From NCBI GenBank assembly GCA_947175195.1, contig CAMWLQ010000005.1, positions 1-64,000 on the forward strand: a stretch of DNA of 64,000 nucleotides. Direction: 5' to 3'. Below the pieces are notes generated by a model. That model was not told where the DNA came from and searched no databases. It saw nothing but the letters and a program-made list of their open reading frames with translations. Position 1 is the first letter of the stretch, and every line of letters starts with the position of its first letter. A program made the translations under genes and the position numbers. The DNA is from an uncultured Clostridia bacterium (lineage in GTDB: Bacteria; Bacillota; Clostridia; Christensenellales; Pumilibacteraceae). Shown in pieces: positions 33,758-42,345 of this stretch.

Positions 33758-35112
33758 CGCAAAACGTCGTCCTCCGACGCAGTGTTGTCAGCCTCCTCGG
33801 CAATCTTTATATCGGTATTATAGTCGGGCACGGACTCGGCGACGTCGTCCGTCGGCTCGGCGCTTGCACCGCCGTTGCCGTCATCACCGCCGTTTCCGTC
33901 GTCGTCACTTATGACCATGCCGCGCGACTCGTAAAGCAGCCGTTGCTTTTGCGCCTCTTCCTCTATTATATCCGCCACGGCGGTTATGCCGTTGCCCTCG
34001 GCAAGCAGTTTTTCTATATTCTCCTCGTACTGCATGAGCGGGGACTTGTCCTTGATGAACTGGCGTATACGCTTTATCGCCTTGCCCCTGCGGTACACCG
34101 TTTCGCCGCAGCCGTGTTCGCCTATAAACACCTTGACCGTGCCCGCCTCTATAACGTGCGGACAGTAGTTGATCATTACCGGTGTGTGCATATATACGCT
34201 GTCAAGCACGGCGTTAGGTCCACCCTTGGTCAGGAATACGTCGGACGCGCCGTACAGCTCGTATGCGTTTTCCAAAAATCCGTATGCCTTAAAGGTCATC
34301 CCGGACGACACCTTGAGCTTGCCGTGCCCGTCCTCTATCGCCTTGAAGTAATCGTAAAGCTTTTTGTTGTTGCCCGCAATCACGCACAGCGTTATGGGCA
34401 AGCCGCTCTTGATAAGCGATTTGGCAAACTTGGGACCCCTGCCCAGCATGTACCCGCCGTCGGCTATTACTACGGTGAACTTGTCAAGCGGCAACCCGAA
34501 TTTTTCCCGCAGCTGCTCGCGCGACAAATTGTTGTCCTCTATGCACTTTCGCACGCACGGCGTGACCAGCCGCAAATTTTCCTCTTTAAACTTGTACTTG
34601 ACCGCCTTTTTGTACGCAAGCGGGTTGTCCACAATGAATATTCCGTCCCGCCTGTCCCAAAACGTGTGCAACGTCGGGTCGGGATTGTAGTTGATTACCA
34701 CCACGTCGGGATCGATACGCCGCTTATATTCAACAGCCAAAAGATCGGTAAAGTAATGGTTGGTTATTATGATATTCGGCTTGCGTTTTTTAAGCGCCTC
34801 CAACCCCTGCAAAAACGATTTGTGCGCCATTTGACGGTGGAAAAACCTGAGCAGCTTGTGTCCGCCGAGCAGCGCGATAAACGGGAATACGAATCTTCCG
34901 AAATACGGTATCTTATTGGTGTTTTGGACCTGCTTTATGAGAAACCTATTAATTCCGACAAGGTTAGGAAAGCCGTCCTCCGTCAAGATAAAGCTTTTTT
35001 GAATATCGTATTCGCCGCTGCATCTGTCGACCAGCGCGTCGTATATACTGTCCATCGAGGATATGTGCCCAAATCCCGATTCGACGTATGTGAGTAGAAT
35101 TTTTTGTTTCAT
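33754..35112 (-). CDS. Diacylglycerol glycosyltransferase (MGDG synthase/UgtP-like)
   Basis: The 452-residue GT28-type enzyme starts with 'LLTYVESGFGHISSMDSIYDAL', the glycine-rich acceptor loop of MGDG synthase and UgtP. It continues with 'IITNHYFTDLLA' and the donor-binding region 'VFLTKGGPNAVLDSVYMHTPVMI'. It would add a sugar to diacylglycerol on the inner membrane face, giving glycolipids. The last 60 residues are acidic and Gly/Asp-rich, likely disordered. Coupling with plsC (four-base overlap) places it in lipid synthesis. Galactose or glucose as donor sugar cannot be told. Confidence 0.87.
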   Translation of the reverse strand: MKQKILLTYVESGFGHISSMDSIYDALVDRCSGEYDIQKSFILTEDGFPNLVGINRFLIKQVQNTNKIPYFGRFVFPFIALLGGHKLLRFFHRQMAHKSFLQGLEALKKRKPNIIITNHYFTDLLAVEYKRRIDPDVVVINYNPDPTLHTFWDRRDGIFIVDNPLAYKKAVKYKFKEENLRLVTPCVRKCIEDNNLSREQLREKFGLPLDKFTVVIADGGYMLGRGPKFAKSLIKSGLPITLCVIAGNNKKLYDYFKAIEDGHGKLKVSSGMTFKAYGFLENAYELYGASDVFLTKGGPNAVLDSVYMHTPVMINYCPHVIEAGTVKVFIGEHGCGETVYRRGKAIKRIRQFIKDKSPLMQYEENIEKLLAEGNGITAVADIIEEEAQKQRLLYESRGMVISDDDGNGGDDGNGGASAEPTDDVAESVPDYNTDIKIAEEADNTASEDDVLR

Positions 35113-35149
35113 TATTTGTTACTGTATCTTTCCTTGCACCGTTAGTGCC

Positions 35150-37321
35150 TTACACGCTAAATTTGTTCTTGCCCTTGTTAAGCACAATCGCGCGACGGTC
35201 CACCGCTCTGCCTATATGCTCGGGAGCGATTACAAGCTCGACCTTGGCGGTCGTTCTGTTGTCGATTATTATATCCGCCTTTGTCGGGGAATATTTGTAG
35301 CGTATCTCCAGCGTGCCGCTTGCAAGCTGCAGCTCGGTACGGAAATCCTTGACTGCGGTAAAGTCGGGCGTGATTTTTATTTTGCTTGCGCCGTCCTTGA
35401 CCGATATGCCGCCGAACAGCTCGATAGCTTCGAATATTACCGCGGACTGGTAACCCTGGCAGTGCGTGCCGTAGCCGTTAAAGTCCTCGCCCAGCGCGGT
35501 GCTGTCGTCGGAGGCTGCGCTCGAATAGCGCATGTTAAACCGCGTGCGCGCCTCGTCCCGCCTGCCCAGCACCGAAAGCGCGCTCAGCACCGCCCATTCC
35601 ATATACGGCGACGCCGCAACGGTTGCGGAAAGCAGTCGCGAAACCGCGCTCTTGCGGTCGTCGGGAATAAGCCCCGCAAGCGCGATAAACGCATTGGCGC
35701 GGTCGTCGTAGCAATCCTCGCGCGTGGTGTAGCCCAGTCCGTCCCACGTGCTTTCTATAAACTCCGCAATGTTGACCATGCGGTCATCAAACTCTTCCTC
35801 GTAATCGTTGTTGCCCACAACCGCGCCCAGTTCCTTCATAAACAGGCACGAATTATAGTACAGCGCGTTTTCCAGTAACACCTCGTCCACATTGTAAAGA
35901 TTGTCGTACCACCGCCGCGTGCCGTCGCGCAATGCCACGCCGTGCTCGGTCATGTCCCATTGCATAATGTAGCTGACCAGCTTTTCGTAATTTGCTCGGA
36001 AAAACTCAATGTCCGTGGTGTAGTTACGGTACGTGCCGAAAAGACCGTAATCGCTGAGCGCGATTAGTCCGTGCGACGGAATGTCCACGGGCACGTTGCC
36101 GGGCACACAGGAATACAGTATGTCGTCGTCCTGCGCATATTCCATTACGTCTTCCACGACTTTTTTGACCAGCGGCGCTGCGTCGGCATACACAAGGTAC
36201 AACGCGCGTGCCGCGACGGACGCGTCGCCCAACCACATTGTGCGTTCGCGTTCGGGCGTGTCCATTAACGTAGAGCCCATGCACATGTACAGCGTATTTA
36301 CAGCTTTGCCGAACAGCCTATCCAATTCGGCGGTGTCGGCTTGGAAGGTGCATGTAGGCGTGGTGTTGAAACCAAGCTCGCGGTAGCCCAGCTTGACCAC
36401 CTTTACGCTGCGCGGCATGGTAAAGTACAGTACGCTGCCGACCATGGGCAACATTCCCTCGTAAATATTGAGCGTGGGCTTTGTCGTGTACTTGACGGAG
36501 TGCGCCTTGTACGTGCTTACCTCGTCGCCGAAACAGCCCATGCACTCGGTGCGGTCGGTCGTAATGGTAATCACCTCTTGACCGTTGCCCGCAATCTCCA
36601 TGTACGGAGTAACGCGCATCTCGCGCGGAAGATTGATGATGTACGTGTCGCCGTCAAACTGGTTTGTTGTCTTTTTGGGCTTGACTATAACGGGCTGCGG
36701 CGAAAACTTTTCCAGCGGCACGGGACGGGCAAACACCACGCCCAAATTGTCGTCGGGATAGTCGTCAAGCACGGTCGCGGGCTTGAACTGCGTAATGTTG
36801 TACGCGGGATCGTATACGTTTTGTATGGGACCCTCGTGCGCGGCGTCGTAGTTGACGTTCCAGCCTGCATAGCAGCAGTTGGTGGTGCGCGGCGTTTGGA
36901 ACGCCTCGTTCTCGTACACCATAAAGCTGCTGTCGCTGTAAATGTCCAAATCGTTGCACTCGAATATAAATCCGGCGCGCGGCGAGCATACAAGGTCGCG
37001 CCCGTCGTTGCCGTAATACTGGGCGAACACTACTATAATGTTGTCGCCCTTGGTTAAAAAACTCGCTATATCAAACTCGTCGTAGTACGCTCTTTGCCCG
37101 CTACGGTTGAGTCCGCCGTTCCACACCACCGCATTGCCGTTTACAAACAAATAGTAATGCGAATCGCACGCCGCGCGGCAAAATGCGCGTTGCGGCGGTT
37201 TGTTCTGCCCAAAGGAGAACGTGCGACGCATAATCACGTTGGAATTCTTTTTAGTGGCGTCGGCAGCCCAAATCCACTTGGACTTGCCAAACAATACGGT
37301 AGGCTCTTCTATCTTATCCAT
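35150..37321 (-). CDS. GH78-like alpha-L-rhamnosidase family protein
   Basis: The 723-residue protein has an N-terminal beta-sandwich region ('SHYYLFVNGNAVVWNGGLNR') and an (alpha/alpha)6-barrel. 'DTPERERTMWLGDASV' near residue 360 corresponds to the 'DCPQRER..W.GD' block of GH78 enzymes, where acidic catalytic residues lie. No signal peptide is visible, so it is cytoplasmic. Substrate could be rhamnosides or another 6-deoxy sugar, and the family is only loosely assigned. ATG 37321 follows GGAG by four bases and lies 3' of a good promoter. Confidence 0.75.
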   Translation of the reverse strand: MDKIEEPTVLFGKSKWIWAADATKKNSNVIMRRTFSFGQNKPPQRAFCRAACDSHYYLFVNGNAVVWNGGLNRSGQRAYYDEFDIASFLTKGDNIIVVFAQYYGNDGRDLVCSPRAGFIFECNDLDIYSDSSFMVYENEAFQTPRTTNCCYAGWNVNYDAAHEGPIQNVYDPAYNITQFKPATVLDDYPDDNLGVVFARPVPLEKFSPQPVIVKPKKTTNQFDGDTYIINLPREMRVTPYMEIAGNGQEVITITTDRTECMGCFGDEVSTYKAHSVKYTTKPTLNIYEGMLPMVGSVLYFTMPRSVKVVKLGYRELGFNTTPTCTFQADTAELDRLFGKAVNTLYMCMGSTLMDTPERERTMWLGDASVAARALYLVYADAAPLVKKVVEDVMEYAQDDDILYSCVPGNVPVDIPSHGLIALSDYGLFGTYRNYTTDIEFFRANYEKLVSYIMQWDMTEHGVALRDGTRRWYDNLYNVDEVLLENALYYNSCLFMKELGAVVGNNDYEEEFDDRMVNIAEFIESTWDGLGYTTREDCYDDRANAFIALAGLIPDDRKSAVSRLLSATVAASPYMEWAVLSALSVLGRRDEARTRFNMRYSSAASDDSTALGEDFNGYGTHCQGYQSAVIFEAIELFGGISVKDGASKIKITPDFTAVKDFRTELQLASGTLEIRYKYSPTKADIIIDNRTTAKVELVIAPEHIGRAVDRRAIVLNKGKNKFSV

Positions 37322-37379
37322 AAATCTCCACATGGCGAATGCCGCAATTTTGCCAAAGCCGCGACTATACACCGATTTT

Positions 37380-37408
37380 ATTCTAACACACTATAAAATC
37401 TTTTGCAA
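37380..37408 (-). promoter_or_regulatory. Sigma-70 promoter of the GH78-like gene
   Basis: TTGCAA (37403-37408), 17 bases, TAGAAT (37380-37385), minus strand. Confidence 0.65.
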
Positions 37409-37473
37409 CCCTTTAGGCAAAAAACCTCAATTTTTATCTCTTATTTATTATCTCTTATCTTTTATCTAAATAC

Positions 37474-37502
37474 AAAAATCCCCGCAAATTGTGGGGATTT
37501 TT
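37474..37502 (-). terminator. Terminator after pulA
   Basis: Perfect ten-base stem AAAAATCCCC / GGGGATTTTT with a nine-base loop. It has T-runs on both strands and follows the pullulanase stop. Confidence 0.85.
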
Positions 37503-37524
37503 GTATATCGATTGATTAATTGTT

Positions 37525-40365
37525 CTATTTTATAGACAGCGTTGTAGTGCCTATTGTTACCGTGCCCTTAAGCGTCGAGGGGTTGAGCGACAGCGTGAGC
37601 TTTGCGCCGTTTTGGGTGCGTTCAAACTCAAACAAACCCGTGTAACCGTCACCCTCCGCCTTCGTGCCGTAGCTGAAATTCTCCACCGTGGACTTGCTGT
37701 ACGAGAACAGCTGCGTGCTGTACTGCTTGCGCAGTGCTATCAAAGATTTGTAATAATCGTGCAAATCCTTAAACGCCTCTTGGCGCGACCAGCTGATTTG
37801 GTTGAGCTTGGTCGGCGAGTTGTACGAGTTTTCGTTGCCGTACTTGGTCCTGCCCATTTCCTCGCCCGCTATCATAAAGCACATGCCCGTGCTCATCATG
37901 TACGCCGACGCGACCAGCTTGCAGCGCTTAACGTCGTCCGCTACGGGATCGTCGTAGTACAGCGCGGACTCGTTGCCGTGCTTGGCGCCGCGAATGTGGT
38001 CCCACAAGGTGTAGTTGTCATGCGCGCAAGCATAAGCAACGTTGCGCGAGCCCAAGCCTACGTGCAGTCCCGCTGCGCCGTAGTCCCAGCCGCCTATGCC
38101 GCCTTCGACCATTTTGCGCACGCTTGAGACGGCGCCGGGATTGCCGTTGACCCAACCCTTGGTCGGAGCCCTGTTGCTGCACTCGCCGCGCAAGCCGTCC
38201 CTGCCGCTGCCGTTGAACACCGCAATGCGCGGGCTAAGTGCGTTAAACGCGGTTGTATCGCCAAAGCCCGCAAAGAACGTGTGTTTCATCAATCCGTTAC
38301 TGCCGCTATTGATACCGTTGTTACTATTGCCGGTATACTTGCCGAGAGTAAGATTTTTTGTTGCGTTGACGCGCTTTGTATAGGAATCGGGCGTATAGTC
38401 GCCGTCCGCCGACCACGGCTCGCCGTAGATGAGCAGTCGGCTGCCACCGGGCAGGCTGTCAAGCTCGGCTCTGACCATGTTGAGCGTTTTGACGTCGTGT
38501 ATACCCATAAGGTCGAAACGGAATCCGTCGATGTGGTATTCCTCCGCCCAGTACTTAATGGATTCTACAATGTACTTGCGCACCATCGTGCGTTCGGACG
38601 CCGTTTCGTTGCCGCAGCCCGAGCCGTCGGTGAACGCGCCGTATTCGTCGGTGCGGTGATAGTAGTACGGCACGGTATCGTGCAGCGCCTGACCGCCCGT
38701 CGTGTAAGTGTGGTTGTAAACAACGTCCATAACCACGCCTATGCCCGCGTCGTGCAACGCCTTGACCATGCGCTTAAACTCGTTTATACGCACAGCGCCG
38801 TCGGAAGGATCGGTAGAATACGAGCCTTCGGGGATATTGTAGTTTTGCGGGTCGTAGCCCCAGTTGAAGTTGCCGCTGTCCGCGCGAGTCATATCGCTCT
38901 CGTCCACCGTGGCAAAGTCGTACACAGGGTTGAGGTGGACGTAGGTAATGCCCAATTCTTTAAGGTAATCCAAACCCGTTTTCAGGTTAGGCTTGCCGGG
39001 AACTGTCGTGCCCTTTTCGGTAAAGGCAAGGTATTTGCCCTTGTATTTCATGCCCGAGTCGGCGGACGACGAAAAGTCGCTTACCGCAACCTCCCAAACA
39101 ATGGGGGTGTCCACCGCTACGGCGTTGGTTTTGTACCAGTCTTTATCGGCAGCCCAGCCGTCGGGATCGGTAGACGCCAGGTCCACAACCATGCCGCGCA
39201 TACCGTTTGCGCCGCACGCCTTGGCATACGGGTCGATGGTTTCCGTTTCCACGCCGTTGTTGTTCACAACGTACGTGTAGTATCTGCCTTTGTAATTGCC
39301 GTTAAGCTCCATGACCCAAACGCCGCCCCACGTGCCGCCTGCGGGAATGTACTTTTCCATTGCATAAGGCGCCTCGGGCTGACCGGACGTGCCGCTGCGG
39401 TAAATCCTGAGCGTTACCGCCGAGGCAAACGGCGCCCATACGCGGAACGTGGTTTTGGTCGGGGTGTAAAAGCAACCGTATTCCTGATTTTGCGTGTCCG
39501 CACTCTCATAGGTTTTAATGAACGTTTCGTCGTCGATAAACGCCGTTTTGGATACCGAGCATGATGCGGGAACGCCGTCAACCATTACAATATAATCGAC
39601 GGAAAAGTCGAATACGGTATTGAACGTGGCTATGCCCTGGCAAGAATTATCGCCGATTGTAACAGCAGCCTCGCCGATAAGATCCTTTCCGTTGTACAAG
39701 CGTGCTTTGGCACCGCTTTTAATGGGCGTTGTCACCTCAAACGTAACTGTCGCGTTTGACGCGGTTTTCTTAGTAAATCTGGCGCTTGTGATTTTTTCCA
39801 AAGTCTGGAGTGCCTCCTCTAATGTCATGTAGGCGGTTGCGTCCTTGCGAACATAATATATATCGGCGTGATTGCTGTCGTCAAATGCAGTCGAAAGATC
39901 CAACAATACGTCCGACGTTTCCTTTATATAACGGTCGTTAAAGTCGCCCGTTGTGCCCTTGACCTTGCATATAAGCATACCGAAATAAATGCCGTTTTTG
40001 AGCGATTCTATCTCGGTCGCCGAAAAGCTGAGCGTGAATGTATACGCGGAGTTTTTTACCGTCGTGCCGTTATTCTCGTATTCTTTGTAGAACGGCTCGT
40101 CGGCAGTAGCGGGTTTGATTTGCCCGTGTATGCCCGACGCGCCGCCTTTTATCCAAAACCAGCCGCCGAGCTCGCTGTAATTCATGTTAGGGTCGTATAC
40201 GTGCACCGTTACCGTGCCGCCCGTTTCCGCATTCGCCGCGGTCTTGGGTTTGCCACCCACAAACGCTCCGACGGCAAAAATCATAAGCGCGATTACCGCC
40301 GCCGCAATATACGTCCATACTTTGCTTTTGCCCATGACAGGCTTTACGTGTTCGTTTCTTTTCAT
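37525..40365 (-). CDS. pulA: Type I pullulanase, membrane-anchored
   Basis: The 946-residue enzyme begins with a membrane anchor (about residues 14-36, 'YIAAAVIALMIFAVGAFVGG'). A CBM41-like starch-binding domain ('VTVHVYDPNMNYSELGGWFWI'-type start) follows, then a CBM48-type domain ('TTFRVWAPFASAVTLRIY') and a GH13_14 barrel. The four regions are 'VVMDVVYNHTY', 'GFRFDLMGIHD' (nucleophile Asp), 'LLIYGEPWSADG' (Glu) and 'ACAHDNYTLWD'. It hydrolyses alpha-1,6 bonds of pullulan and amylopectin outside the cell. ATG 40365 has AGGTGA upstream; an in-frame GTG nine bases earlier is in that site. It lies 12 bases after the lipoprotein gene and is likely co-transcribed. Confidence 0.94.
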   Translation of the reverse strand: MKRNEHVKPVMGKSKVWTYIAAAVIALMIFAVGAFVGGKPKTAANAETGGTVTVHVYDPNMNYSELGGWFWIKGGASGIHGQIKPATADEPFYKEYENNGTTVKNSAYTFTLSFSATEIESLKNGIYFGMLICKVKGTTGDFNDRYIKETSDVLLDLSTAFDDSNHADIYYVRKDATAYMTLEEALQTLEKITSARFTKKTASNATVTFEVTTPIKSGAKARLYNGKDLIGEAAVTIGDNSCQGIATFNTVFDFSVDYIVMVDGVPASCSVSKTAFIDDETFIKTYESADTQNQEYGCFYTPTKTTFRVWAPFASAVTLRIYRSGTSGQPEAPYAMEKYIPAGGTWGGVWVMELNGNYKGRYYTYVVNNNGVETETIDPYAKACGANGMRGMVVDLASTDPDGWAADKDWYKTNAVAVDTPIVWEVAVSDFSSSADSGMKYKGKYLAFTEKGTTVPGKPNLKTGLDYLKELGITYVHLNPVYDFATVDESDMTRADSGNFNWGYDPQNYNIPEGSYSTDPSDGAVRINEFKRMVKALHDAGIGVVMDVVYNHTYTTGGQALHDTVPYYYHRTDEYGAFTDGSGCGNETASERTMVRKYIVESIKYWAEEYHIDGFRFDLMGIHDVKTLNMVRAELDSLPGGSRLLIYGEPWSADGDYTPDSYTKRVNATKNLTLGKYTGNSNNGINSGSNGLMKHTFFAGFGDTTAFNALSPRIAVFNGSGRDGLRGECSNRAPTKGWVNGNPGAVSSVRKMVEGGIGGWDYGAAGLHVGLGSRNVAYACAHDNYTLWDHIRGAKHGNESALYYDDPVADDVKRCKLVASAYMMSTGMCFMIAGEEMGRTKYGNENSYNSPTKLNQISWSRQEAFKDLHDYYKSLIALRKQYSTQLFSYSKSTVENFSYGTKAEGDGYTGLFEFERTQNGAKLTLSLNPSTLKGTVTIGTTTLSIK

Positions 40366-40377
40366 ATCGCTCACCTA

Positions 40378-42150
40378 TTAACCCCTTTTGCCGTACAGCT
40401 TGCCCTGCGGGACTGCGCTTGTGCCCATTTCCGCGCTGACCTGAGACGTGCCGACAGTAAGCGTGCCCAGCGTGCCGCTGCCCTTGGTAACGGTGCCGCC
40501 CGTCGCACAGTACGCAACTATGCCGCCCGCCTCCTTGCCGTTTTTGAGATTTCTTATAGTGACGTTGTCATAGCTGTTGTTGGTAACGGTGGCGCTCACG
40601 CGGTTGATGGAAACAACGCCTGCCGACGAGCCTATATTGGTGCCGCCCGCGCTGTAAATGTTGAGATTGCTGACCGTGCAGCCGCTTACCGTACCGCCGC
40701 TGAGGTTTTCCAGTACGACGCCCGCCATTTCGTATGCCGCGGAGCCGATCGTGTTGGTTGCGTTTTCCTTTAAGTCGCAGCTCTTGACCGTGCAGTTTAT
40801 TACGCTGCCGTAGTTGTGTATTACAAGCCCGGCAGCGCTGCCGGCGGTAATGTTGAACTGGGAGTTGCTAAGCGTAATCGCCGATACCTCGCCGTAGTTG
40901 CGGTACGCAACCATAGCCGTGGCGGGATTTACGGGATGCTCGGTATCCTGCACGCTGTTGTACATTTGCGCATTGTCGAACTTAATGTTCTTTACGACGC
41001 CGCCCACGGCGATATGCTCAAAAAGCGCCCAAAAACCGTAGTTGTAATGCACTTCCATGTTGGAAAGCGTGTGATTGTCGCCGTCAAGCACGCCGAAGAA
41101 CGGCTTGCGCAGCGTGTATATATTGGACTCGTCCTCTAACGCGCTTACCGTGTTGTAGTCGATGTCGTTGGCAATCTTGTAGTTGTTCTTAGCCGTAGCG
41201 TTCGCCTCGGTCGACTTGAACTCGTAGTAATCGATTGCGCGCAGGTCGAACGGGGTTTTAATAATATACGGATCGTCAACCGTGCCCTTGCCGTCAAGGT
41301 ATCTAATATCCACGGGAACGATTTCCGCGCTTTCCACGACGGACGTAGCCGCCATTACGGGATATACGCCGTACACCAAGTTGCGCGAGCTCATTATATA
41401 GTGCGTGGTCGTAACGACGTACGAGTTGAAATCGAGGTCTACAACCTTATAGCCGGACGCGCCGCCTACGGTGTTCCACCTGAGTATATCGCCGCTCACC
41501 GTATATTCGGTTATGGGCAGCATGCTCAGCTTGCCGCTTACCGAGTTGTACATTACGGTAAGCGTAGCGGAAGACGAGCCGTTGCTTGCGATAATTTCCA
41601 GCTTTACGTTGCCGATCAGCGCCGTCACGTCAAATGTGTTGGACGTGGTTTCCGCAGCCGTAGCGCCGTCAACCTTAACGGTATATTTTTTGGCATTGCT
41701 GTTTGCTCTCCACGTGATTATACCGTTGGTAAAAGAAAGTATTTCGGGGCTGCTCAACTGTTTACCCTCCTCGTAAGTAACAGACGTGGGCGAAGAATTT
41801 TTATAGCCGTCGCCTTTTGCTATAATCGTTACGGTAATTTTATTGCCGCTTGTAGGCATGCTGAAACCGCTGACCGTGGCTAAATCCACAAGCGGAGTTT
41901 GCGTGGTCACGGACGCCGAGCCGCACTTGACCTCGTAGCTTTGCGCGCCGTCTACCTCCGCCCATGACACCCAAAAGGAATCGCCCTCCTTGTTGAAGGT
42001 TACGCTCGATGAGCTTACCGACGACAGCTTGCCTGCGCCGCCCCCCTGTCCGTTAGGCACATCGATATTGCCGCAAGCCACCGCAAAGGCGAGCAGCATG
42101 CACAGCATTATCGGCAGAAAAAATATTCCGCGTAATTTGGTTTTCATCAT
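40378..42150 (-). CDS. Surface lipoprotein with Fn3-like and beta-helix regions
   Basis: The 590-residue product has a lipoprotein signal with lipobox 'FAVAC' near residue 26, a Gly/Ser linker, and two Fn3-like stretches ('SFWVSWAEVDGAQSYEVKCG', 'GIITWRANSNAKKYTVKVDG'). The C-terminal half of repeated short strands ('NYGSVINCTVKSCDLK', 'GGTVSGCTVSNLNIYSAGG') is typical of right-handed beta-helix or GLUG-like surface proteins. It should sit on the cell surface next to pullulanase, and polysaccharide binding is the likely role, though this is inference. The in-frame upstream start at 42198 overlaps the -10 element and is rejected. Confidence 0.8.
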   Translation of the reverse strand: MMKTKLRGIFFLPIMLCMLLAFAVACGNIDVPNGQGGGAGKLSSVSSSSVTFNKEGDSFWVSWAEVDGAQSYEVKCGSASVTTQTPLVDLATVSGFSMPTSGNKITVTIIAKGDGYKNSSPTSVTYEEGKQLSSPEILSFTNGIITWRANSNAKKYTVKVDGATAAETTSNTFDVTALIGNVKLEIIASNGSSSATLTVMYNSVSGKLSMLPITEYTVSGDILRWNTVGGASGYKVVDLDFNSYVVTTTHYIMSSRNLVYGVYPVMAATSVVESAEIVPVDIRYLDGKGTVDDPYIIKTPFDLRAIDYYEFKSTEANATAKNNYKIANDIDYNTVSALEDESNIYTLRKPFFGVLDGDNHTLSNMEVHYNYGFWALFEHIAVGGVVKNIKFDNAQMYNSVQDTEHPVNPATAMVAYRNYGEVSAITLSNSQFNITAGSAAGLVIHNYGSVINCTVKSCDLKENATNTIGSAAYEMAGVVLENLSGGTVSGCTVSNLNIYSAGGTNIGSSAGVVSINRVSATVTNNSYDNVTIRNLKNGKEAGGIVAYCATGGTVTKGSGTLGTLTVGTSQVSAEMGTSAVPQGKLYGKRG

Positions 42151-42188
42151 CTTTTTATGACACGTCCTTTTTACTTTCGGTATTTCAT

Positions 42189-42218
42189 ATTCTACCACAC
42201 ACGACCGATAACTGTCAA
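42189..42218 (-). promoter_or_regulatory. Sigma-70 promoter of the lipoprotein-pulA operon
   Basis: TTGACA (42213-42218), 18 bases, TAGAAT (42189-42194), minus strand, divergent from the next promoter. Confidence 0.82.
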
Positions 42219-42282
42219 TAGTTTTGCAAAAAATATATGTGTACGAGCACTATACCGCAGCCATAAAACTTGCTGTAAGCTA

Positions 42283-42311
42283 TTGACAAAAGCCGCAGAA
42301 TAATGTATTAT
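42283..42311 (+). promoter_or_regulatory. Sigma-70 promoter of the Ala/Gln-rich protein
   Basis: TTGACA (42283-42288), 17 bases, TATTAT (42306-42311) on the plus strand, 34 bases before the ATG. Confidence 0.85.
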
Positions 42312-42345
42312 ATAATGTATTAAAATATTAAACACGGGAACAAGT

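Noticed and set aside
38281-39564. Forward open frame of 427 codons opposite pulA
   Set aside because: Antisense to the pullulanase barrel, which has all catalytic motifs.
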